Shown piece after piece: positions 52,289-59,889 of a stretch of 64,000 bases of DNA. The notes beneath the pieces were generated by a model. It searched no databases and had not been told where the DNA came from. It worked only from the letters and a program-made list of their open reading frames with translations. Position 1 is the first letter of the stretch. Every line of letters begins with the position of its first letter. The stretch comes from Microbacterium salsuginis (GTDB lineage Bacteria > Actinomycetota > Actinomycetes > Actinomycetales > Microbacteriaceae), in contig NZ_JABACI010000001.1 of the NCBI RefSeq assembly GCF_012524205.1, positions 992,001-1,056,000 on the forward strand. The letters are read 5' to 3'. The position numbers and the translations under genes were made by a program.

Positions 52289-53161
52289 TCAGTCGGAGTT
52301 GTGCTGCTCGATAGGTCGCCTCTCCAGATAGCGCATCGACAGCACGGAAGAGTTCACGAGATAGCGCCACGGGCCACCAGGGCGCGCATCCGGGTGCCCG
52401 GGTGGCAGGTAGGCACGGATGTACGCGCGAGAGACAGCCCTCGCGGCTTGCTGGATCGCGCGCGAGAGCACATCTCTGGTCGCAAGGTCGCTCGGGATGA
52501 CGACGCCGAGCGCGGCGACCACTCGACCATCAGGACCACGAACCGGCGCGGCAAGCCCTGCCGAGCCCGGGTAGATGAAGCCATCGGCGACGGCGAATCC
52601 GTGTTGCCTCGTCGATCGGAGTGCGGCGTCGAGTTCGGCGGCCGATTGAATTGCCCGACTGCTCGGCGGATGCAATCCGACCTGGAGTACTTCGGCGACT
52701 ACGGAGTCCGGAGCATGCGCCAGCAGTACGAGCCCGGTCGCGGTGTGCGGAAGCGGCATGCGTCCGCCGACGACTGCCGCGTTGACAACCGCATCCTGCG
52801 CCGAGATGCGTTCGACGATCAACCCATCGACGCCGTAGAGCACCGCCAGTTGAACGTGCTGACCGACTCGGCGATGCAACTCGGCCATGAACGGCTGCGC
52901 GATTTCTCGGAGCCCGAGTGACCCAGGAGTCTTCGAGCCCAGTTCCCACAGCCGATTGCCCAACCGATACCGGTTCCGCTCGACGGGCTCGAGGAGACGG
53001 TTGCCAGCAAGCTCCTGCACCATGCGGTGCGTGGATGAGATCGGGTACCCAGCCCGACGAGCGATCTCCGAGACCGTGAGAAAGGGCGTGTCGACGGTGA
53101 AGACATCCAAGATCCTGAGCACGCGCGTCAGGGCCGACACTCCGTCCGACGATCGCGCCAC
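52289..53161 (-). CDS. IclR-family transcriptional regulator
   Basis: A 290-residue IclR regulator: LTRVLRILDVFTVDTPFLTV, SEIARRAGYPISSTHRMVQE winged helix, then the effector domain (VGQHVQLAVLYGVDGLIVER; MPLPHTATGLVLLAHAP; GSAGLAAPVRGPDG). GTG at 53161 is chosen because GGGAGG lies 7 nt upstream and a TTGACA -35 at 53220-53215 would place the transcript start near 53185; an ATG at 53200 has no ribosome site. It diverges from the LigM-like operon. IclR proteins in this setting usually sense an aromatic acid. Confidence 0.88.
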   Translation of the reverse strand: MARSSDGVSALTRVLRILDVFTVDTPFLTVSEIARRAGYPISSTHRMVQELAGNRLLEPVERNRYRLGNRLWELGSKTPGSLGLREIAQPFMAELHRRVGQHVQLAVLYGVDGLIVERISAQDAVVNAAVVGGRMPLPHTATGLVLLAHAPDSVVAEVLQVGLHPPSSRAIQSAAELDAALRSTRQHGFAVADGFIYPGSAGLAAPVRGPDGRVVAALGVVIPSDLATRDVLSRAIQQAARAVSRAYIRAYLPPGHPDARPGGPWRYLVNSSVLSMRYLERRPIEQHNSD

Positions 53162-53190
53162 GCGACGCCTCCCTTGCAGGTTTGGCTTGC

Positions 53191-53242
53191 AGTTACGCAT
53201 GAAAGGGAAGCCGTTGTCAATGCGCAATCGAATGCTCATAAT
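53191..53242. promoter_or_regulatory. Divergent IclR / O-demethylase promoters with shared -35
   Basis: Plus strand: TTGTCA (53214-53219) and CATAAT (53237-53242), 17 bp apart, for the O-demethylase operon. Minus strand: TTGACA (53220-53215) and GTAACT (53196-53191), 18 bp apart, for iclR. The two -35 boxes overlap. CAATCGAATG (53225-53234), related to the island operator, lies in the plus-strand spacer. Confidence 0.6.
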
Positions 53243-53292
53243 TTGGAGCGAGCCAGCCGCGCGGTCAGCGCGCCAGAGCAAAGGAGCTCATC

Positions 53293-54657
53293 TTGACCCG
53301 GAACTTCGCTGCGACCCCCAGCATCGACGATGCAATCGTCGACGCGGGAGGAGTCGTTCCGCTCATGCGCAACAGGGACTTTCCCGCGTTCATCTTTCCG
53401 ATCGAGGCCGAGTTCTCCAATTGGAGGAGCGAGGAGCACGCATGGCGGGAGACCGTCGCCTTGATGGACCTCTCGCAGCACATGACAAACCTGTTCATCG
53501 AAGGTGCCGGTGCCGCACAGTTGCTGAGCGGTCTCGCGGTCAACAGCTTCGTTGGGTTCCGTCCCGGCATCGCCAAGCAGTTCGTCGGTGTCAATATCGA
53601 TGGATACGTCATCGGCGACGGCATCCTGTTCTATCTCGGCGAGAACAGCTTCGATCTGGTCGGTCAGCACAGCCTTGTGGATTGGGTTCGCTACAACATC
53701 GAACAGTCGTCCTTGGACGTCACATATCGGCTGGACGGCAACGCGCTCGTCCGCGAGGGCGATCCTGAGCTGTACCGGTTTCAGCTGCAGGGCCCGAGGG
53801 CGCTCGATCTGATCGGCGAGCTCACTGGTACCGCCGTCCCGTCGGTGAAGTTCTTCCACATGACCGAATTCACGATCGCGGGGCGGCACGTGCGCGCACT
53901 TCGGCACGGAATGGCGGGCCAGCCAGGCTTTGAGCTCTTTGGCCCATGGGAGGACGGTCTCGCGGTCCGCGAGGCCATCATGAACGGTGGCGTTCGATTC
54001 GGCATCCAGGCCGTGGGCGCAAGAGCATACGGGAGCACGCCTCTCGAAGCGGGATGGATCCCAACACCCGTCCCTGCCATCTTCGGACCGGAGATGGCAG
54101 CCTATCGACAGTGGTTGCCGTCCAGCCGAGTGGGTTCACTCGGTGGCTCCTTCCAGAGCGAGCGCATCGAGGACTACTACCTCACTCCCGCAGAACTGGG
54201 ATACGGCAGACACGTGAAATTCGATCATGAGTTCGTCGGTCGCGGTGCACTCGAGCGGCGCGCTGAAGTCGCCACGCGACGCAAAGTCACCCTGATCTGG
54301 AATTCGGATGACGTCGCCGACGCGATGCGATCTCACCTCCAGGACGGACTGCCCTCGAAGTGGATCGAATTTCCCAAGGCGCGGTACGCGTACCACCAGT
54401 ACGACGCGGTGCTCGTTGAGGACGAGCTTGTGGGGATCTCGACCGACGCCGGTCATCTCGTCAATGACTCGCTCTTCGTCTCGCTCGCCACGGTCGAGGA
54501 ATCGATCGCCGACGGAGCCGAGGTCGAGGTTCTGTGGGGTGAGGATCCGGTGTCGCGAAAGCCCTCAGTCGAACCGCACCGGCAATGTCGCATCCGTGCC
54601 GTTGTCGCACCGGCACCACTGAGCGACTTCGCCCGCACGACCTACCGCGGCCGGTAG
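53293..54657 (+). CDS. ligM: LigM-like tetrahydrofolate-dependent O-demethylase (GcvT family)
   Basis: A 454-residue GcvT-fold protein strongly resembling LigM, the vanillate/3-O-methylgallate O-demethylase of Sphingobium (about 471 residues). Matching blocks: EFSNWRSEEHAWRETVALMD, YVIGDGILFYLGENSFDLVG, IRALRHGMAGQPGFE-type core (here VRALRHGMAGQPGFELFGPW) and GARAYGSTPLEAGWIPTP. The catalytic tyrosine of LigM (Y247) aligns with Y246. It moves a methyl group to tetrahydrofolate, giving 5-methyl-THF and a phenol (or another alcohol). TTG start; AAGGAG is 6 nt upstream. Next genes metF and purU process the methyl group. Confidence 0.85.
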   Translation: MTRNFAATPSIDDAIVDAGGVVPLMRNRDFPAFIFPIEAEFSNWRSEEHAWRETVALMDLSQHMTNLFIEGAGAAQLLSGLAVNSFVGFRPGIAKQFVGVNIDGYVIGDGILFYLGENSFDLVGQHSLVDWVRYNIEQSSLDVTYRLDGNALVREGDPELYRFQLQGPRALDLIGELTGTAVPSVKFFHMTEFTIAGRHVRALRHGMAGQPGFELFGPWEDGLAVREAIMNGGVRFGIQAVGARAYGSTPLEAGWIPTPVPAIFGPEMAAYRQWLPSSRVGSLGGSFQSERIEDYYLTPAELGYGRHVKFDHEFVGRGALERRAEVATRRKVTLIWNSDDVADAMRSHLQDGLPSKWIEFPKARYAYHQYDAVLVEDELVGISTDAGHLVNDSLFVSLATVEESIADGAEVEVLWGEDPVSRKPSVEPHRQCRIRAVVAPAPLSDFARTTYRGR

Positions 54658-54661
54658 GCAC

Positions 54662-55537
54662 GTGGCGCACATCGCACCCGCAATGAACAAGGCCGCAGCC
54701 GTCGATTTGGTCGAGGGCTTCTCGTTGGAGATGACGGGGAAGGATGTCCCTGGTCTGCAGGAGGCGGCGTCGGTGATCCCGCAGGGGACGAAGATCAATG
54801 TGACGTTCCTGGGCAACGAGGACCTCGAGATGCGGGTCGCGGCGTCCAAGGCTGTGAAGGATCTCGGGTTCATCCCGGTGCCGCACATCTCGGCGCGGCG
54901 GCTGGCGTCGCAGGGTCAGCTGGAGGAGTTCCTGGGCCGCCTGCAGGAGGTCGGTGCCAGCGAGCACGTGTTCGCCGTCGGCGGCGACCCGGCAGAGCCG
55001 GAAGGGCCCTACCCGGACTCACTGAGCGTGATCCAGACCGGGCTGCTGCAGAAGTACGGAGTGAAGGAGGTGTCCATCGCCGGGTACCCGGAGGGACACC
55101 CCGACATCCCCGGCGACGTGCTGTGGCGTCACCTCGACGAGAAGGCGCTGTCGCTGGCGCAGCAGGGTCTGGACTCGGTGATCCTCACCCAGTTCGCGTT
55201 CGACACCGACCCGGTGATGGCGTGGATCAAAGAGGTCCGCGCCCGTGGCATCGACACCCAGATCCGTATCGGCACTCCCGGCCCCGCCGGCATCAAGCGG
55301 CTGATCAACTTCGCCCGCCGGTTCGGTGTCGGCGCGAACGCGATGATCGTGAAGAAGTACGGGTTCTCCCTCACCAACCTGATGGGCACCGCCGGCCCCG
55401 ACCGGTTCGTGTCCGACCTGTCCGAGCTGCTGGCCCAGGACCCGGCATCGGGTCCGGTGAAGCTGCACTTCTACACCTTCGGCGGGCTGCTCGCGACGTC
55501 CCAGTGGACCCGCGACTACATCGCCGCGCAGTCCTGA
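54662..55537 (+). CDS. metF: 5,10-methylenetetrahydrofolate reductase (MetF)
   Basis: A 291-residue FAD-dependent TIM-barrel reductase. Hallmarks: FSLEMTGKDVPGLQEAASVI (catalytic Glu region), DLGFIPVPHISARRL, HVFAVGGDP and RIGTPGPAGIKRLINFA. In this operon it most likely runs in the oxidative direction, turning 5-methyl-THF from the demethylase into methylene-THF. GTG start at 54662, 4 bp after the ligM stop. The sequence becomes markedly more GC-rich from within this gene onward. Confidence 0.88.
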   Translation: MAHIAPAMNKAAAVDLVEGFSLEMTGKDVPGLQEAASVIPQGTKINVTFLGNEDLEMRVAASKAVKDLGFIPVPHISARRLASQGQLEEFLGRLQEVGASEHVFAVGGDPAEPEGPYPDSLSVIQTGLLQKYGVKEVSIAGYPEGHPDIPGDVLWRHLDEKALSLAQQGLDSVILTQFAFDTDPVMAWIKEVRARGIDTQIRIGTPGPAGIKRLINFARRFGVGANAMIVKKYGFSLTNLMGTAGPDRFVSDLSELLAQDPASGPVKLHFYTFGGLLATSQWTRDYIAAQS

Positions 55538-55553
55538 ACGGCAGGCCACACCC

Positions 55554-56426
55554 ATGTCGCCGCACACCGAAGCCCTCCGCGACCAGGCCTGCCTGATCGT
55601 CCACGGCCCCGACCAGCCCGGCCTGGTCGCCGCCGTCACCGCGCTGATCGCCCGCAACGCCGGCAACATCGTCACCCTCGACCAGTACTCCGACAACCCC
55701 GAGGGCGGCGCGTTCTTCCAACGCGTGGTGTTCCACCGCCCCGACCTTGCCGCCGCGATCCCCGAGATCGAAGCCGACCTGGACAAGACCCTCACCCCCT
55801 ACGGCATGCAGTGGGCACTGACCGACCAGTCCATCCCGAAACGGATGGCCGTGCTCGCCTCCACCAGCGACCACTGCCTGCTGGAACTGCTGTGGCGCCA
55901 CCGCCGCGGCGAACTGCCCGTGACCATCCCGATGGTCATCAGCAACCACACCAACACCGCCGAAGACGTCCGCTCCTTCGGGATCCCGTTCTTCCACGTC
56001 CACTCCCAAGGCCCCGACAAGACCGAAGCCGAAGCGAAGATCCTGGAACTGCTCAAAGGCAACGTCGACTTCGTCGTCCTCGCCCGCTACATGCAGATCA
56101 TCTCCGAGGACTTCCTCGACCAGGTCGGCGTCCCGGTGATCAACATCCACCACTCCTTCCTGCCCGCCTTCATCGGCGCCGCGCCCTACCGCAAAGCCAA
56201 AGAACGCGGCGTGAAACTCATCGGCGCCACCAGCCACTACGTCACCAAAGACCTCGACGAAGGCCCCATCATCGAGCAGGACGTCGCCCGCGTGAACCAC
56301 ACCATGACCGCCGCCGACCTCCAAGCCCGCGGCGCCTACGTCGAACGCGCCGTCCTCTCCCGCGCCGTCCAATGGCACGCCGAAGACCGCGTCATCCAAC
56401 ACGGCAACCACACCATCGTCTTTTGA
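55554..56426 (+). CDS. purU: Formyltetrahydrofolate deformylase (PurU)
   Basis: A 290-residue enzyme that hydrolyses 10-formyl-THF to formate and THF. N-terminal ACT-like domain (ACLIVHGPDQPGLVAAVTAL), then a formyltransferase-fold domain with VINIHHSFLPAF and TKDLDEGPIIEQD, the hydrolase catalytic motifs. It closes the C1 cycle started by LigM and MetF and frees THF. The methylene-to-formyl step (FolD) is not in the window. The ATG at 55554 is 16 bp after metF. Confidence 0.9.
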   Translation: MSPHTEALRDQACLIVHGPDQPGLVAAVTALIARNAGNIVTLDQYSDNPEGGAFFQRVVFHRPDLAAAIPEIEADLDKTLTPYGMQWALTDQSIPKRMAVLASTSDHCLLELLWRHRRGELPVTIPMVISNHTNTAEDVRSFGIPFFHVHSQGPDKTEAEAKILELLKGNVDFVVLARYMQIISEDFLDQVGVPVINIHHSFLPAFIGAAPYRKAKERGVKLIGATSHYVTKDLDEGPIIEQDVARVNHTMTAADLQARGAYVERAVLSRAVQWHAEDRVIQHGNHTIVF

Positions 56427-56511
56427 CGGTGTACTGCCGCGACATCTGAACCGCTGGTGCAAGCCTGGGTCGCCGCCGTCTTCGAGAAGCCGTCCCCGAT
56501 GCGAAGGGCGC

Positions 56512-56526
56512 CCGACGTGGCGTCGG
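56512..56526. terminator. Short hairpin between purU and YCII genes
   Basis: CCGACG (56512-56517) and CGTCGG (56521-56526) pair over TGG, just beyond the YCII stop (56531) on the minus strand. The rest of the 104-bp convergent gap shows nothing else. Confidence 0.35.
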
Positions 56527-56530
56527 TGGG

Positions 56531-56872
56531 TCAGTGCATCAGCGCGCGGATCTCCACGACCGAGAAGGTGGGCTCCTCGAGCTTGCCGGCGATCTCGATG
56601 GCACGGTCGAGATCGCGGACGTCGACGATGTAGAACCCGCCGACCATCTCCTTCGACTCGGTGAACGGTCCGTCGGTGACAAGCAGACGGCTGTCGGTGC
56701 GGCGCACCACCTTCGCGGTCGTGGTGTCGAGTTCGTTGGACAGGACGAGTTCGCCCGACGCTTCGAGTTCCGCAAGCACCTCCCGGTGCGCGGCATCCAG
56801 GCTGTCCCTGCCGTGCTCGGTCAGCTCGTTCCACGCCTGTTCGTTGCCGTAGATCAGCAGCATGTGCTTCAT
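56531..56872 (-). CDS. YCII/DGPF-domain protein (ECF42 partner)
   Basis: A 113-residue YCII-related protein with the full DGPF motif: LLVTDGPFTESKEMVGGFYI. N-terminus KHMLLIYGNEQAWNEL is typical. Function unknown. ATG at 56872, AGGAGC upstream. It diverges from an ECF42 sigma gene, with ECF42-type promoters for both in the 149-bp gap. Paralogue of the 40404 gene. Confidence 0.86.
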   Translation of the reverse strand: MKHMLLIYGNEQAWNELTEHGRDSLDAAHREVLAELEASGELVLSNELDTTTAKVVRRTDSRLLVTDGPFTESKEMVGGFYIVDVRDLDRAIEIAGKLEEPTFSVVEIRALMH

Positions 56873-56912
56873 GGGTTGCTCCTATCGAGTGCAGTGTCTC
56901 ACTTCACCCGTA

Positions 56913-56971
56913 CGACGAACGGCGATCGTCGAATTCGACAGGGTGTCGAATTCGCGCTTCGCCGTTCGTCG
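56913..56971. promoter_or_regulatory. 59-bp inverted repeat: back-to-back ECF42 promoters
   Basis: Outer arms CGACGAACGGCGA (56913-56925) / TCGCCGTTCGTCG (56959-56971) and inner arms TCGAATTCGACA (56929-56940) / TGTCGAATTCG (56944-56954) flank a GGG centre. Each strand reads TGTCGA, 17 bp, CGTC: plus 56944-56949 and 56967-56970; minus 56940-56935 and 56917-56914. This is the ECF42 consensus, one promoter for each divergent gene. Confidence 0.7.
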
Positions 56972-57021
56972 CTGGGGCATACCGTGAACACGGGTGGGAC
57001 GATTCACCACCGGCGAAGGGG

Positions 57022-58350
57022 ATGGTGACTCCGGGGATGACAGCGATCGGAAGCGGGGCCGCGGAGGTGCGGAATGCCGTCGAGCGCGCATATCGCGAGG
57101 AATGGACCCGCATCGTCGCGACGCTCATCGGTGCGACGAGGGACTGGGATGTGGCCGAGGAGGCCGCCGCGGACGCGTTCGAGCGCGCCGCCGTGCGATG
57201 GCCGTCCGAGGGCGTGCCTCGCAACACGGGAGCGTGGCTGACGACCGTCGCCCGCAATCGCGCGCTCGACATCCTGCGACGCCGAGGTGTCGAGCTCGAC
57301 AAGGTCAGGGAGTGGATCGTGATGGATGAGCTGCATGCGCCCGGTGAGCCGACAGACCCCGCCGACATCGCCGTTGCGGCGACCGAGATCGACGACCGGC
57401 TTCGCCTGATCTTCACCTGCGCCCACCCGGCGCTGTCTCTCGAGGCGCGGGTGGCGCTGACCCTGCGGACCGTGGCCGGACTCGAGACCGGTGAGATCGC
57501 CCGCGCCTTCCTCGTCCCCGAGGCGACGATGGCGCAGCGTCTCGTGCGGGCCAAGCGCAAGATCCGCACGGCTGGGATCCCCTACCGCGTGCCCGAGGGC
57601 GATGATCTGCGGCCGCGTCTGGACGGAGTCCTCTCCGTCCTCATGCTCGTTCACAACGAGGGATATCTGGCCAGCTCCGGCGATCAGCTCCTGCGAGTCG
57701 ATCTGCAGGACGAGGCGGTTCGGCTCGCGCGCCTGGTCGTCGATCTGATGCCGGACGAGCCGGAACCGGCCGGACTGCTCGCGCTTCTCCTGCTGCAGCA
57801 CTCACGGTCACGCGCCAGGGTCGATGACGCCGGAGACCTCGTGCCCCTCGACGAGCAGGATCGCACCCGATGGAACGCCGCCGAGATCGCCGAAGGCCTC
57901 GCCATCCTCGAACGGCTCGATTCGGACCATGCTTCGGGACGAACGGATGCCGCAGCCGGCCCGTATCGTCTCCAGGCCGAGATCCAGCGCGTGCATGCGC
58001 GCGCGGCGAGCACGGACGACACCGACTGGGCTGAGATCGTCCGGTGCTACGACGCGCTCATCCACTCCTCGCCCTCGCCCGTGCTCGAGCTCAATAGAGC
58101 GGTCGCCCGCGGACTCGCCGGGCATCCGCAGACAGCGCTCGAGGAGCTCGACCGGATCACGGCATCCGGCGCGCTCAGCGGCTACCACCTGCTGCCGGCT
58201 GCGCAGGCGGACATGCTGCGCAGACTCGGCAGGCGGGACGCGGCTGACGCCCGGTACCGCCTCGCGTTGTCGCTCGCACCGACCGAGCCCGAGCGTCGAT
58301 ACCTCCTGCGCAGGCTCGCCGAGCTGGCAGCTCAGGAACGCGCTCGATGA
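57022..58350 (+). CDS. ECF42-type sigma factor
   Basis: A ~442-residue sigma factor of the same kind as the one at 39157. Region 2: IVATLIGATRDWDVAEEAAA, WLTTVARNRALDILRRRG; region 4: ALTLRTVAGLETGEIARAFL, EATMAQRLVRAKRKIR. Long C-terminal TPR-like part: DGVLSVLMLVHNEGYLA, VLELNRAVARGLAG. Start uncertain (57022, 57025 or 57037); GAAGGGG lies just before 57022. Probably autoregulated via the inverted repeat upstream. The signal for this group is unknown; no anti-sigma gene is nearby. Confidence 0.88.
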   Translation: MVTPGMTAIGSGAAEVRNAVERAYREEWTRIVATLIGATRDWDVAEEAAADAFERAAVRWPSEGVPRNTGAWLTTVARNRALDILRRRGVELDKVREWIVMDELHAPGEPTDPADIAVAATEIDDRLRLIFTCAHPALSLEARVALTLRTVAGLETGEIARAFLVPEATMAQRLVRAKRKIRTAGIPYRVPEGDDLRPRLDGVLSVLMLVHNEGYLASSGDQLLRVDLQDEAVRLARLVVDLMPDEPEPAGLLALLLLQHSRSRARVDDAGDLVPLDEQDRTRWNAAEIAEGLAILERLDSDHASGRTDAAAGPYRLQAEIQRVHARAASTDDTDWAEIVRCYDALIHSSPSPVLELNRAVARGLAGHPQTALEELDRITASGALSGYHLLPAAQADMLRRLGRRDAADARYRLALSLAPTEPERRYLLRRLAELAAQERAR

Positions 58351-58377
58351 CGGATCGCCGGGCGAAGCCCCCGACGC

Positions 58378-59889
58378 TCAGCCGAGAGAAAGGGCCGTCC
58401 ACGACACCGGCGGCAGCTCGAGCGTGAGAACACCGCCCTCGAGCACGACAGTCTCGTTCGCGCGGGGCGCGACACGCTCGGGTTCGGCGAGGGTGTTCTT
58501 GGCGTACACGTCGTCGTCGCTGAGAGTGTGCGCCTCGAGGACGCGGACGTCACCGAGCGATGCGACATCGACGGTCACCGTCACTGCTTCGTCCTGACTG
58601 CGGTTGACCAGGAACACCGCCGCGCGGCCGGCTTCGGAATCGTGCGTGGCGATGGCGTCGACGAGCGACACCTCGCCGTATTCGGTAGTCACGTAGGTCG
58701 GCGCGTCGAGCTTGAGCTCCAGCGCCTCACCCTGAGCGAGGCGCGACGTGATCGCGAAGGGGAAGAACGTCGTCTGGCGCCATGCCGGTCCGCCGGGCTC
58801 GGTCATGATCGGGGCGATGACATTCACCAGTTGCGCGAGCGACGCGCTCGTCACCCGGTCGGCGTGGCGGATCAGCGAGATGAGCAGGTTGCCGAACACG
58901 ACGGCATCCGCCACCGAGTACACGTCTTCGAGCAACCGCGGGGCGACGGGCCAGTTGTCGATGCCGCCGATGCGGTCGACGTTCTCGAAGCGGGAGATGT
59001 ACCAGACGTTCCACTCATCGAACGAGATGTCGATGGTCTTGTCGCTGCCGCGGACGGCTTTGACGTGGTCGGCGGTCGCGACGACCGTCTCGATGAACCG
59101 GTCCATGTCGACCGCCGAGGCGAGGAAGCTGCCGAGGTCGCCATTCTTCTCTTCGTAGTACGCGTGGCACGAGATGTAGTCGACATCGTCGTAGGCGTGG
59201 CCGAGGACGACGCGTTCCCACTCGCCGAAGGTCGGCATGTGTGCGCTGGAGGAACCGCAGACCACGAGCGCGACATCCGGATCCAGCTGCCGCATCGCCC
59301 TCGCGGTCTGCGAAGCCAGCTTGCCGTAGTCGTCTGCCGACCGGTGACCGAGCTGCCACGGCCCATCCATCTCGTTGCCCAGGCACCAGGTTCTGACTCC
59401 GAAAGGCTGCGTACGCCCGTTCGCGATTCGCCGCTCCGAGAGGGCGGTGCCGCCCGCGATGTTCGTGTACTCGAGCAGGTCGAGCGCCTCCTGCGTACCG
59501 CGCGTGCCCAGGTTGACGGCGAGCATGAGATCGCTGCCCACCTTGTCGAGCCACGACGAGAACTCGTGGAGTCCGACCTCGTTGGTCTCGGTCGAGTGCC
59601 ATGCGAGGTCCAGTCGGCGCGGGCGCTCCTCACGCGGGCCGACACTGTCCTCCCACCGGAATCCCGACACGAAGTTGCCGCCGGGGTAGCGAATCGTCGA
59701 CACTCCCAGCTCTCGGACCAGGTCCACGACGTCGGCGCGGAAACCCTCCTCGTCGGAGGACGGATGCCCGGGCTCGTAGATTCCGTCATAGACGTGCCGG
59801 CCCAGATGCTCGACGAAGCCGCCGAACAATGTGCGACGGACCGTTCCGATCGCGAAGTGGGTGTCTACGGTCAGATGTGCGGTGGTCAT
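58378..59889 (-). CDS. abfA: GH51 alpha-L-arabinofuranosidase
   Basis: A 503-residue intracellular GH51 enzyme that removes terminal alpha-L-arabinofuranose from arabinan, arabinoxylan or arabinogalactan oligosaccharides. Acid/base E173 (CLGNEMDGPW) and nucleophile E292 (SFDEWNVWY) are in place; RYPGGNFVSGFRWEDSVGP is a family block. Length matches the family (~500). ATG at 59889 overlaps the stop of the gene upstream (ATGA). Last gene of a coupled operon; 27 bp from the convergent sigma gene. Confidence 0.93.
   Translation of the reverse strand: MTTAHLTVDTHFAIGTVRRTLFGGFVEHLGRHVYDGIYEPGHPSSDEEGFRADVVDLVRELGVSTIRYPGGNFVSGFRWEDSVGPREERPRRLDLAWHSTETNEVGLHEFSSWLDKVGSDLMLAVNLGTRGTQEALDLLEYTNIAGGTALSERRIANGRTQPFGVRTWCLGNEMDGPWQLGHRSADDYGKLASQTARAMRQLDPDVALVVCGSSSAHMPTFGEWERVVLGHAYDDVDYISCHAYYEEKNGDLGSFLASAVDMDRFIETVVATADHVKAVRGSDKTIDISFDEWNVWYISRFENVDRIGGIDNWPVAPRLLEDVYSVADAVVFGNLLISLIRHADRVTSASLAQLVNVIAPIMTEPGGPAWRQTTFFPFAITSRLAQGEALELKLDAPTYVTTEYGEVSLVDAIATHDSEAGRAAVFLVNRSQDEAVTVTVDVASLGDVRVLEAHTLSDDDVYAKNTLAEPERVAPRANETVVLEGGVLTLELPPVSWTALSLG

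Noticed and set aside
53293..54657. Glycine-cleavage T protein
   Set aside because: No gcvH or gcvP nearby, and the sequence follows LigM rather than GcvT block by block.
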